Positions 6,547-13,123 of a DNA stretch of 13,123 nt are shown here, piece after piece; position 1 is the stretch's first letter; every line of letters begins with the position of its first letter. This stretch comes from Planctomycetota bacterium (GTDB lineage Bacteria > Planctomycetota > UBA1135 > UBA2386), in assembly GCA_020425885.1 (NCBI GenBank), contig JAGQRA010000242.1, positions 1-13,123 of the forward strand, written 5' to 3'. Below the pieces are notes generated by a model. It had not been told where the DNA came from. It worked only from the letters and a program-made list of their open reading frames with translations, and did no database searches. Made by a program: the position numbers and the translations under genes.

Positions 6547-7860
6547 TTGTCGTCCGCCCGCACCGTCATCCGGTCGCGGCCCTCGATGCTCGTGTCGCGA
6601 GTCATCGTCGGGGCCCAATCCGTACTCCTCGCCGTCTTCGTCATCGGCTACCTGCTCGGCGGTCAGCCGGCGATCGTCCCCGGCGATCATTCGCTGCCAG
6701 TGGCCCCCGAACGACCACCGGGTCTGCGCCAGGTCGCGATGGACGTCGGGCCCTGGGGTCGACTCGCGGTTGCGCCGATGCTGATCCAGTCGTCGGCGGC
6801 GCTCGCGTCGCTGGTGGTCCACGACTACACCGGCGAAGGTCGATGGCGGTTCCCTGGCGACGATGTCGTCGCGGTGAACACGTTCTACAGCGAGGTCGGA
6901 CTCGGAGCGGACGATCTCGAGCTGCTGGCACGACACACCGTGTTCGACACGGCCGCGGACGAGACGGTCACGACGCCGCCGATCGATTGGCTCATCGACC
7001 TACCTGCCGAGCGCCGGCAGGTCCTCTACGGCGCGCTGCATGCGCGCGGCGCCTATGCGCTGCTGGATGATCCCTACACCTTCCAGGGCGGCAGCTTCGA
7101 CGACTGGACCCGCAGGAGTGGCTTGTTGTCCGCCACGCGGGAGTTGCTGCGCAAGCTCGTCTACCTCGACAACGGCATCTTGACCATCGCCGACCTGCAC
7201 GCGGTCTACGAGAAGGTGCGAGATCCCGCCGAGCGCATCAAGGTGGAGCGCACGCTGACGCGCACGACCGGCCTGCAGGTGCAGCTGCAGGTCGACGAGG
7301 GCGAGGACGTCGCGCCGCTGATCCGCTACTGGGGCGTACGCGGGCGCGAGGACACCGTGGCGCCGCTGCTCGAGGCGCTGGCGGACAGGCCCGGCGGCGG
7401 CAGCATCGACATCGTCTTCCTGATGCCGCGATTCGCGCGCGCGCGCCTCAACAGCTATCTGCCGGTGATGGAGTACTACCTGACCGCCGAACAGTTCACG
7501 GGGCACGACTGCAAGTGGACGGCACTCAACTTCTTCAACGACGGGCCCGACGTCAGGTTCGAGGGTGAGGAAGGCGGCGCGCTGAGCTCGGCCTGCACGG
7601 CGCCGATCGACTCCCCGACGCAGTTCGGCGACATCACGTTCCTGCTCGACGTCAATGGCAACGTCGTCCACGCGATGGTGCAGGTGGCGGCGGACCTGGT
7701 CTTCACCAAGAACGGCGCCGCGCCCTACGCGCCGTTCGTGCTCGCGATTCGCGATGACGTCGTCAAGTCCTATGCCTACTTCGGCTGCGCTGCCACGGTT
7801 CATCGTCGGCTGGCTATCCCGGGAGTGACCCAGGGCTACGCGCTGCCGAGGACTAGGTGA
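6547..7860 (+). CDS. Membrane-anchored protein of unknown function
   Basis: This encodes 437 residues. A basic N-terminus (MSSARTVIRSRPS) precedes one hydrophobic segment at about 18-38 (VIVGAQSVLLAVFVIGYLLG). The remaining 400 or so residues look soluble, mixed helix and strand, and are probably held outside the cytoplasmic membrane. Segments of note are VNTFYSEVGLGADDLELLAR, RRQVLYGALHARGAYALLDD and a C-terminal strand-rich part (FGDITFLLDVNGNVVHAMVQ). I recognise no family and see no catalytic signature. The start is uncertain: TTG at 6547 has a weak AGG upstream and third-position GC rises sharply from this codon, which favours it; ATG at 6586 would give 424 residues. An in-frame stop at 6460 excludes anything longer. 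It lies 160 bp after the transporter gene on the same strand and converges with argS across 34 bp that hold no obvious terminator. Confidence 0.75.
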   Translation: MSSARTVIRSRPSMLVSRVIVGAQSVLLAVFVIGYLLGGQPAIVPGDHSLPVAPERPPGLRQVAMDVGPWGRLAVAPMLIQSSAALASLVVHDYTGEGRWRFPGDDVVAVNTFYSEVGLGADDLELLARHTVFDTAADETVTTPPIDWLIDLPAERRQVLYGALHARGAYALLDDPYTFQGGSFDDWTRRSGLLSATRELLRKLVYLDNGILTIADLHAVYEKVRDPAERIKVERTLTRTTGLQVQLQVDEGEDVAPLIRYWGVRGREDTVAPLLEALADRPGGGSIDIVFLMPRFARARLNSYLPVMEYYLTAEQFTGHDCKWTALNFFNDGPDVRFEGEEGGALSSACTAPIDSPTQFGDITFLLDVNGNVVHAMVQVAADLVFTKNGAAPYAPFVLAIRDDVVKSYAYFGCAATVHRRLAIPGVTQGYALPRTR

Positions 7861-7894
7861 GTTCGCCGAGGTGGCGCAGGCCGTCGATGCCGGC

Positions 7895-9625
7895 CTACAT
7901 CTGCTCCGGCGCCGGGATCCCGATCAGCGACAGTCCGGTCGTGAGCAGCCGCCGCGCCGCGTCGACCAGGACCAGCCGCGCATCGCGCACCGCCGGCTCG
8001 GCGCCGAGCACGTGATGATCGCGCAGGTAGCTGTGGATCTCGCCGGCCAGGGTGAGGACCTGTTGCGTGATGACGCTCGGTTCGCTCTGCGCGGCCGCGC
8101 GCTGCACCGCCGGGCCGAAGTCCATCATGACGAGCAGCACGCGTTCGGCATCGGCGAGTCGTTCGAAGTCGATGGCGTCGGTCTGCGGCACCGCCTGTTC
8201 GGCCTTGCGCAGGATCGAGCCGAGGCGGGCGCAGGCGAACTGCACGTAGGGGCCGGTGTCGCCCTCGAACTCGAGCATCGAGTCCCAGTCGAACTTGACG
8301 TCCTTGATGCGTGAGGACTTGAGGTCGTTGAAGACGATGGCGGACACGCCGACCTGCTCGGCCACCGCGTCGGCGTCGGGCAGGTCCGGGTTCTTCTCGG
8401 CGATGACCTGGCGGGCCTTCCTGACGGCGTCGTCGAGGATCTCGTCGAGGAACACGGCGTTGCCGGCGCGTGAGGCGAACTTCTCCCACTTGCCGTCTTC
8501 GCCCTTGCTGAGCACGAGGCCGAACGGGACGTGCTCGACGGCAGCAGCCACCTTCTCGTTCATCCTCTTCAGCACGCCCTGGAGCTGATCGAAGTGCAGC
8601 TTCTGTTCGGCGCCGACGACGTAGAGGATGCGATCGGGGGCGAAGGTCTGTTCGCGATAGAAGACCGCGGCGAGGTCGCGGGTGTGGTAGAGCGTCGTGC
8701 CGTCGGACTTGCGCAGGATGCACGGCTGCTTGATGCCCTGCTCCTTGAGCCAGACGACCTCGGCGCCGTCGCTCTCCTCGAGGATGCCGGCGGCGGTCAC
8801 GCGTTGCATCGCGGCTTCCATCTTGTCCTCGAAGAACGACTCGCCGGTGATGTGGTCGAAGGTCACGCCGAGGCGGCCGTACGGGCCCTGGAACGCCTGC
8901 AGCGACTCGTCGCGCAAGAGCTGCCACATGCGTCGCTCCTGGTTGTCCTCGCCGCTCTCGAGCGCGCGGAAGTGGGCCGCGGCCTCGGCGTCGAGCTCGG
9001 GGTGCGCCTTCACCTCCTGGCCGTAGCGCTTGTAGAGGTCGAACATGTAGCGCATCGGCGAGCTGTGCAGCTCCTGCTCGTCGCCCCAGCGCATGTAGGC
9101 CGTCATCATCTTGGCGAACGGCATGCCCCAGTCGCCGAGATGGTTGATGCCGTGCACGGTGGCGCCGAGGTGGCGATGGATGCGACACAGGGCGTTGCCG
9201 ATCACCGTGCTGCGCATGTGGCCGATGTGGAACGGCTTGGCGATGTTCGGCGAGCTGAAGTCGATGCAGACGACGCTGCCGTTGTCCGCTGCCTTGCCGT
9301 AGGGCGCGGCATCGGACTGCACGGCTGCCAGTACTTCGCGGGCGAGGGCGGCGCGACGGAAGCGGAAGTTGACGAACGGCCCGGCGGCGGTCGCGGCTTC
9401 GATCACGGCATCGGCCGCGATCACCGTCGCCAGCTCGGCGGCCAGCGCCGGCGGCGCCTTGCCGGCGAGCTTGGCGAGCTGGAATGCGCCGAGCGCAACG
9501 TCGCCGTGGTCGCGGTTCTTCGGCGGGTCGAGGCGGATCATCGGCTCGGCCTGGTCGGCGGCGAGGCCGAGGTCGACGAGGGCGGAGAGGACGCGTTGGC
9601 GCAGGTGGCTGTGGAGGTCGGTCAC
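7895..9625 (-). CDS. argS: Arginyl-tRNA synthetase
   Basis: This class I aminoacyl-tRNA synthetase charges tRNA-Arg with arginine using ATP, in the cytoplasm. It has 576 residues, matching the usual length. The N-terminal ArgRS-specific domain (about 1-90) includes KNRDHGDVALGAFQLAK (36-52). The catalytic domain begins with SSPNIAKPFHIGHMRSTVIG, with HIGH at 133-136. The KMSKS-equivalent loop reads GKWEKFASRAGN, keeping only the SRAGN part; ArgRS enzymes often have a degenerate second signature. The helical anticodon-binding domain includes DTGPYVQFACARLGSILRKA and ends in the expected GIPAPEQM. The start is GTG at 9625 (VTDLHSHLRQ). The frame extends upstream to 9811, but that part overlaps the divergent gene and does not look like ArgRS. 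No Shine-Dalgarno is visible. It is a single housekeeping gene, divergent from the TerC-family gene with a palindrome between them. Confidence 0.97.
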   Translation of the reverse strand: MTDLHSHLRQRVLSALVDLGLAADQAEPMIRLDPPKNRDHGDVALGAFQLAKLAGKAPPALAAELATVIAADAVIEAATAAGPFVNFRFRRAALAREVLAAVQSDAAPYGKAADNGSVVCIDFSSPNIAKPFHIGHMRSTVIGNALCRIHRHLGATVHGINHLGDWGMPFAKMMTAYMRWGDEQELHSSPMRYMFDLYKRYGQEVKAHPELDAEAAAHFRALESGEDNQERRMWQLLRDESLQAFQGPYGRLGVTFDHITGESFFEDKMEAAMQRVTAAGILEESDGAEVVWLKEQGIKQPCILRKSDGTTLYHTRDLAAVFYREQTFAPDRILYVVGAEQKLHFDQLQGVLKRMNEKVAAAVEHVPFGLVLSKGEDGKWEKFASRAGNAVFLDEILDDAVRKARQVIAEKNPDLPDADAVAEQVGVSAIVFNDLKSSRIKDVKFDWDSMLEFEGDTGPYVQFACARLGSILRKAEQAVPQTDAIDFERLADAERVLLVMMDFGPAVQRAAAQSEPSVITQQVLTLAGEIHSYLRDHHVLGAEPAVRDARLVLVDAARRLLTTGLSLIGIPAPEQM

Positions 9626-9667
9626 GGGGGCGAGCAGGATAGCGATCGATGCCGTCAGCCGCGCACA

Positions 9668-9682
9668 GAACCGCTGCGGTTC
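9668..9682. promoter_or_regulatory. 15-bp palindrome between argS and the TerC-family gene
   Basis: GAACCGC, T, GCGGTTC is a perfect 7-bp inverted repeat around a single base. It sits 42 bp upstream of the argS GTG and 52 bp upstream of the TerC-family ATG, where an operator for either promoter would lie. Its size and symmetry fit a dimeric DNA-binding protein. A possible -10 element for the plus-strand gene, TAGACT at 9718-9723, lies further downstream, without a clear -35. The role is inferred from position and symmetry. Confidence 0.4.
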
Positions 9683-9734
9683 GTCGGTCTCACCGTTTCG
9701 TCTCCAGTGCGTCGGCCTAGACTGCTCACCGCCG

Positions 9735-10526
9735 ATGGACCTGTTCACGATCGATGGCCTGCTCACCCTGTTGATGTTGACCCTGTTGCAGGCCGTGCTC
9801 GGCTTCGACAACCTGCTCTACATCTCGATGGAGAGCAAGCGCGTCGAGGAGCACGACCGCCAGCGCGTCCGCTTCTGGGGCATCGTCATCGCCATCGCGC
9901 TGCGCATCGTGTTGCTGTTCGTACTGACCAAGGCGATCACCTATTTCCAGAGCAGCTTCCTCGATATCGAGACGGTGCCGTTGCACCTCGAACTCAGCGG
10001 TCACGCGTTGATCGTGCTGCTCGGCGGTGGCTTCATCGTCTACACCGCGGTGAAGGAGATCTTCCACATGCTGGCGCCGGCCGATATCAGCCGGCACGCG
10101 GACGGGCCGCCGCGGTGCTCGGTCAGGAAGGCGGTGGCGATGATCGTGCTGATGAACCTGGTGTTCTCGTTCGACTCGATCCTGGGCGCCATCGCGCTGA
10201 CCAAGAGCTTCTCGGTGATGGCGGCGGCGGTCGTGATCTCCGGTCTGATGATGATCTGGCTGGCCGATCGCGTCTCGGCATTCCTGCAGAAGAACAGGAT
10301 GTACGAGGTGCTCGGCCTGTTCGTGCTGCTGCTGGTCGGCGTCATGCTGCTCAGCGAAGGCGGCCATCTCGCCCATCTGAGGTTCTTCGGCCACCCGATC
10401 GAGGCGATGACGAAGTCGACCTTCTACTTCGTCATCGCGGTCCTGGTCCTGGTCGACATCGTGCAGGGTCGCTACCAACGCAAGCTGCTGACGATGGACG
10501 AACCGAGGAGTGGCGCGGCCGGGTAG
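9735..10526 (+). CDS. TerC family integral membrane protein
   Basis: This encodes 263 residues with about seven hydrophobic segments, typical of the short TerC/Alx type without C-terminal CBS domains. The two family motifs with conserved Asp are present: LGFDNLLYI (22-30) and FSFDSILGAIALT (144-156), each inside a membrane helix. The end is a helix (FVIAVLVLVDIV) and a basic tail. By family, members act in metal ion handling; some export Mn2+, and others are named for tellurite resistance. Mn2+ efflux is the best-supported general role, but the ion here is not shown by the sequence. The ATG at 9735 begins directly at the first hydrophobic segment. No tellurite gene cluster surrounds it, so a housekeeping role is more likely than a resistance island. 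It ends 2 bp from the stop of the converging histidine phosphatase gene. Confidence 0.92.
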   Translation: MDLFTIDGLLTLLMLTLLQAVLGFDNLLYISMESKRVEEHDRQRVRFWGIVIAIALRIVLLFVLTKAITYFQSSFLDIETVPLHLELSGHALIVLLGGGFIVYTAVKEIFHMLAPADISRHADGPPRCSVRKAVAMIVLMNLVFSFDSILGAIALTKSFSVMAAAVVISGLMMIWLADRVSAFLQKNRMYEVLGLFVLLLVGVMLLSEGGHLAHLRFFGHPIEAMTKSTFYFVIAVLVLVDIVQGRYQRKLLTMDEPRSGAAG

Positions 10527-10528
10527 GC

Positions 10529-11047
10529 TCAGTTGTTGGCGCCGTACTGCAGGTGAACGAGGCGTCGGCCGCCCCACCGCGTGCGGTAGACGACGAACAT
10601 GTGGTCGTACTCGGACTCGGGCAGGTCGGCGAGGCTGGTCCCGGCCAGACGATTGACGAGGTCGGGAACCGTGTTGCTGTGGCCGACCACGAGCGTCGTC
10701 GACCAGGACGACTTCAATGCCGTCTCGAGCTGGTCGAGGTCGTTCTGCAGGACCGGGGTCAGGTTCTTGGCGATCGCGGTCGGCGTCGCGGTCAGCTGCG
10801 TTCGCTGGTAGGTGGTCGCATAGACCGCGTTCAGGTCGACGAACTCGAGCACGCGCGCGAGTTCGTCCGCGCGGGCGGTTCCGGCCGCGCTGAGCGGTGG
10901 GTTGTCGGTGCCGTCGTTGGCCTTCTCCGCGTGGCGGACCAGGATCACCACCGCGGTCGGGTTCCACAGCAGCAGGATGCCAACGACGGCGATGGCGATC
11001 GCGGACAACGATGCGAACAGCAGCTCGCGTCTGGTGAACTTCTTCAT
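10529..11047 (-). CDS. Membrane-anchored histidine phosphatase family protein
   Basis: This encodes 172 residues from the ATG at 11047. A basic N-terminus (MKKFTRREL) and a hydrophobic helix at about 9-28 form a signal anchor, so the catalytic domain should lie outside the cytoplasm. The phosphatase core begins at once: VVILVRHAEK (33-42) holds the nucleophile His39 after Arg38, TTYQRTQLTA (78-87) supplies the second phosphate-binding Arg82, and VVGHSNTVPD (120-129) holds the second catalytic His123. The domain is short, as in SixA-like members, and lacks the insertions of larger acid phosphatases. The substrate is unknown. An in-frame ATG at 11101 would add 18 Arg-rich residues ahead of the anchor; the MKKF start makes a better signal. 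The gene lies 123 bp downstream of the methyltransferase on the same strand; cotranscription is possible but not supported by tight spacing. Confidence 0.88.
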   Translation of the reverse strand: MKKFTRRELLFASLSAIAIAVVGILLLWNPTAVVILVRHAEKANDGTDNPPLSAAGTARADELARVLEFVDLNAVYATTYQRTQLTATPTAIAKNLTPVLQNDLDQLETALKSSWSTTLVVGHSNTVPDLVNRLAGTSLADLPESEYDHMFVVYRTRWGGRRLVHLQYGANN

Positions 11048-11170
11048 GGGCGTGCTCAGGGCGGGGAGCCGAACGGTCCCGGCGCGCCATCGCCGGGTCA
11101 CCTCGGCAGCACCGATCGTAGCGAGCCCTGACCGCGGGAACGAGGCGCCGGCGGTGGTGACGGCGGCAGT

Positions 11171-11950
11171 TCAGCGCGGGCCGGTGTTGGATTCGGTCCT
11201 GGCACCGATGGCACGTGTTGCATCCGGTCCTGGCACCTTTCGTACACGGACGATCCAGGTGTAGACCAGGTACTCGTCGAGGCTCGGGATCAGCCAGAAC
11301 AGCGGTCGCAGCAGCAGGTGAAAGAGGCGGACCTTGCCCGACAGCGGCCGCGTCGACGAGACCTGTTCGACCTGAAAACCGTGCTCGCCGAGCAGCCGCA
11401 GCAGGCTCTTGCGCGTGAACAGGCGGTAGTGACCGCGATCGAACAGGCCGCCGTCCTCGTACTTCCAATCGCGTCGCAGCACGAGGGTGCGGACGACGGA
11501 GTGGTGGGTGGCGTTCGGCACGGCGATGACGAGGTGGCCGTCGTCGGCGAGCCAGCCGTGGATCCGGTCGAGCACGTGCTCGGGAAAGCGCAGGTGCTCG
11601 AGGACGTCGCCGCAGAGCACGAGATCGAAGTGGCCCGGCCGCAGCTCCGGCAGCGGGTCGACCTCGATGTCGGCCGTATCGGCGTGGCTGATGCGGGTGC
11701 GGGCGAGGGCGACCGCGTCGGTCGAGACGTCGAGGCCCCAGACCTCGGTACCCTGACGCTGCAGGATCGACTCGGTGGCGGCGGTGCCGCAGCCGATCGA
11801 CAGCGCGCGTCGCGGCTGCTGCTGCGGCACCATGTCGAGCAGGTCGTGACGGATCCACTCGCCCTTGACACCGTAGGGATCGTCGGGCGAATACGCGCGC
11901 CCGGGTTCGGGCCGGGCGCCTGCTGTGTCCTGGCTGTCGGGCTCGGCCAT
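11171..11950 (-). CDS. Class I SAM-dependent methyltransferase with a repeat-derived C-terminal tail
   Basis: This encodes 259 residues. The SAM-binding Rossmann fold shows motif I (ALSIGCGTAATESIL, 49-63), an acidic residue ending the second strand (VWGLDVS, 70-76), motif IV (FDLVLCGDVLEHL, 108-120) and LVIAVPNATHHS (140-151). YEDGGLFDRGHYRLFT (164-179) matches a subgroup often found near glycosyltransferases in cell-surface polysaccharide loci. The acceptor cannot be read; methylation of a glycan or small molecule is inferred. A hydrophobic stretch, FHLLLRPLFWLIP (210-222), could touch the membrane. Residues about 239-256 are encoded by two near-identical direct repeats, so the natural end may once have been near VRVRK (234-238). 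An alternative ATG at 11983 would add 11 residues and leave only 9 bp to the divergent lipoprotein gene. No strong Shine-Dalgarno precedes either start. Confidence 0.9.
   Translation of the reverse strand: MAEPDSQDTAGARPEPGRAYSPDDPYGVKGEWIRHDLLDMVPQQQPRRALSIGCGTAATESILQRQGTEVWGLDVSTDAVALARTRISHADTADIEVDPLPELRPGHFDLVLCGDVLEHLRFPEHVLDRIHGWLADDGHLVIAVPNATHHSVVRTLVLRRDWKYEDGGLFDRGHYRLFTRKSLLRLLGEHGFQVEQVSSTRPLSGKVRLFHLLLRPLFWLIPSLDEYLVYTWIVRVRKVPGPDATRAIGARTESNTGPR
11184..11237. repeat. Pair of near-identical 23-bp direct repeats
   Basis: Copy 1 (11184-11206) and copy 2 (11215-11237) match at 21 of 23 bases. Both begin GTGTTG and end CGGTCCTGGCACC, and they are separated by the 8 bp GATGGCAC. 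The period is 31 bp, and a third TGGCAC lies in the spacer. They fall inside the 3' end of the methyltransferase gene and supply its last residues. The form suggests a dispersed intergenic repeat unit that has been read into the gene; whether it recurs elsewhere in the genome cannot be seen here. Confidence 0.75.
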
Positions 11951-11992
11951 CGCGTCGTTGGAGCTGGTATAGCCGCTGATCATGCTTCTACC

Positions 11993-13123
11993 ATGCTTCG
12001 AGTGTCGCGCCGTCCCGGCTTGATCCCGTTGCTGTTCTTCGCCGCCTGCGGTGGCGACGGCGACGGTGATGGCGGCAGCGCGGTGGACGTGCCGACCTTC
12101 GCCGCCGACATCGCGCCGATCGTCTACTCGTCCTGTTCGCCGTGTCATCGCCCGGGATCGACGACGCCGTTCACCCTGCTCGGCTACGACGACGTTCGCA
12201 AACGTCAGAAGCAGATCGCCGAGGTCACCGCTCAGCGCATCATGCCGCCCTGGCTGCCGAGCCAAGGCGATTTCGCCGATGACCGCCGGCTCGACGAGGC
12301 CGAACTGGCGATGCTGCTGCGCTGGATCGAGGCCGGGACGCCGCGCGGTGACGTCGCGGTCGAGCCGCCGCCGCCGTCGTTTCGTTCGGGCTGGCAGCTG
12401 CGCGAGCCGGACCTGATCGTGACGACCCGCGAGGGCCTGATCGTTCCGGCCGCGGGCCCCGATGCGTTCCGCAACCTCGTGATCCCGATCGATGTCGATC
12501 GCGTGCGCTTCGTCGAGGCCGTCGAGATCCTGCCGGACAGCGCCGCCGTGCACCACGCGGTGCTCGCGGTCGATCGGACGCGGGAGGCGAGACGGCTCGA
12601 CGAGCTCGATCCGGGCCCGGGCTTCTCCGGCATGCTGCTCGGCAATGCCGAGCCGCCGGACGGCCACTTCCTCGGCTGGACGCCAGGCAAGCGCGTGCAT
12701 CGCAGCGAGCCCGGGATGGCGTGGCGGCTGTGGCCCGGCAACGATCTCGTGCTGCAGCTGCACCTCACGCCGACCGGCAGGGAAGAACGGGTGCGGGCGC
12801 GCATCGGCCTCTACTTCACGGCTGTGCCGACCACGGTGATCGCGTTCCCGCTGGTGCTGTTCTGCGACGACATCGACATCGCGGCCGGCGTCACCGACTA
12901 CGTCGTGCGCGATCACTTCGTGCTGCCGGTCGCGGCCGCGATCCACTCGGTCTACCCGCATGCGCACTACCTGTGCCGGCAGATGCGGGCCACGGTGACC
13001 CCGCCTGGAGGCGCCGCGCGCGACCTGTTCCGCATCGATCGTTGGGACTTCGATTGGCAGGACGACTACCGCTTCCGCCGGCCGATCGAGCTGGCGGCGG
13101 GAACGCGCATCGACTTCGAGTAT
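11993..13123 (+). CDS. Lipoprotein with cytochrome c motif and copper type II monooxygenase-like domain, 3' end outside window
   Basis: The frame is open for 377 codons from the ATG at 11993 to the window edge. Residues 1-19 form a lipoprotein signal (basic n-region, IPLLFFAAC, lipidated Cys19), followed by a Gly/Asp linker. A cytochrome c-like domain follows, with the heme motif CSPCH (48-52) and MPPW (84-87), whose Met is a possible axial ligand. From about 150 the sequence resembles the peptidylglycine/dopamine monooxygenase fold: HHAVL (His187, His188), LQLHLTPTG (His257) and PHAHYL (His323, His325) correspond in order to known copper ligands. The Met ligand of characterised enzymes would lie beyond the edge. 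LGWTPG (227-232) and WDFDWQDDY (351-359) are family hallmarks as I recall them. A periplasm-facing electron transfer or oxidation role is likely; the substrate is unknown. It diverges from the methyltransferase across 42 bp with a TATA core near 11968. Confidence 0.9.
   Translation, partial: MLRVSRRPGLIPLLFFAACGGDGDGDGGSAVDVPTFAADIAPIVYSSCSPCHRPGSTTPFTLLGYDDVRKRQKQIAEVTAQRIMPPWLPSQGDFADDRRLDEAELAMLLRWIEAGTPRGDVAVEPPPPSFRSGWQLREPDLIVTTREGLIVPAAGPDAFRNLVIPIDVDRVRFVEAVEILPDSAAVHHAVLAVDRTREARRLDELDPGPGFSGMLLGNAEPPDGHFLGWTPGKRVHRSEPGMAWRLWPGNDLVLQLHLTPTGREERVRARIGLYFTAVPTTVIAFPLVLFCDDIDIAAGVTDYVVRDHFVLPVAAAIHSVYPHAHYLCRQMRATVTPPGGAARDLFRIDRWDFDWQDDYRFRRPIELAAGTRIDFEY

Noticed and set aside
6420..7070. 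A plus-strand frame of 216 codons behind the AGGAGGG motif
   Set aside because: Third-position GC is mixed, the translation is Arg/Pro-rich, and most of it overlaps the better-supported gene at 6547 in another frame.
8480..8520. Apparent loss of the KMSKS motif in arginyl-tRNA synthetase
   Set aside because: Degenerate second signatures are common in ArgRS, and the SRAGN part is kept, so the enzyme is probably active.
9735..10526. A tellurite resistance determinant
   Set aside because: Only a TerC-family membrane protein is present. No other ter genes flank it, and the family is widespread with metal-handling roles.
8531..11131. An open plus-strand frame of 866 codons across argS, the TerC-family gene and the phosphatase
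   Set aside because: It is antisense to or out of frame with three recognisable genes, and its translation is low-complexity. Long shadow frames are expected at this GC content.
9726..11858. An open minus-strand frame of 710 codons
   Set aside because: It overlaps the TerC-family gene in antisense and the phosphatase and methyltransferase in another frame. The Arg/Pro/His-rich translation has no domain.
11981..11999. Repeated CATGCTTC at 11981-11988 and 11992-11999 near the divergent starts
   Set aside because: Only 8 bp long and partly made of the start codon of the lipoprotein gene; it can easily occur by chance.
1..13123. tRNA or rRNA genes, CRISPR arrays, insertion sequences, phage or defence systems
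   Set aside because: No cloverleaf, spaced array, transposase, integrase or defence-type domain was seen on either strand by eye.

Overview
This 13.1-kb window is GC-rich chromosomal DNA, densely packed with genes on both strands and with very few Shine-Dalgarno sequences. It most resembles a Planctomycetota genome, in my judgement one of the lineages rich in secreted Kelch-type proteins. The grounds are a secreted Kelch protein whose C-terminal module (GxGC... ending in IxIG) I recall from such genomes, and a lipoprotein joining a cytochrome c motif to a copper type II monooxygenase-like domain. That second architecture also occurs in Acidobacteriota and Myxococcota, so the assignment is an inference. 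No plasmid, phage, transposase, CRISPR or RNA gene was seen.

Layout. Positions 1-1826 (minus): a small glycine/alanine-rich membrane protein, then a large exported helical protein that runs off the left edge. Positions 2056-4293 (plus): the secreted Kelch protein. Positions 4328-5686 (minus): a family 4 glycosyltransferase, divergent from a VUT/YhhQ-type queuosine precursor transporter (5715-6386, plus) across only 28 bp. Positions 6547-7860 (plus): an unrecognised membrane-anchored protein. Positions 7895-9625 (minus): arginyl-tRNA synthetase (argS), divergent from a TerC-family membrane protein (9735-10526, plus). Positions 10529-11950 (minus): a membrane-anchored histidine phosphatase and a SAM methyltransferase. 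Positions 11993-13123 (plus): the cytochrome c/copper monooxygenase-like lipoprotein, cut by the right edge. Both edge genes are open at the window boundary.

The genes alternate in strand and mostly stand alone. The two same-strand minus pairs (1826 to 1, and 11950 to 10529) could be short operons. There is no single pathway. Two themes recur: exported or envelope proteins (five with signal peptides or anchors), and possible surface glycan work (glycosyltransferase, methyltransferase). The queuosine transporter and argS are tRNA-related housekeeping genes.

The longest non-coding stretch is 1827-2055 (229 bp); nothing over 300 bp lacks a gene. The most distinctive non-gene signals are a pair of near-identical 23-bp direct repeats that form the coding tail of the methyltransferase, and two clean inverted repeats in the divergent intergenic regions at 5691-5707 and 9668-9682. 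I found no convincing new multi-gene system.
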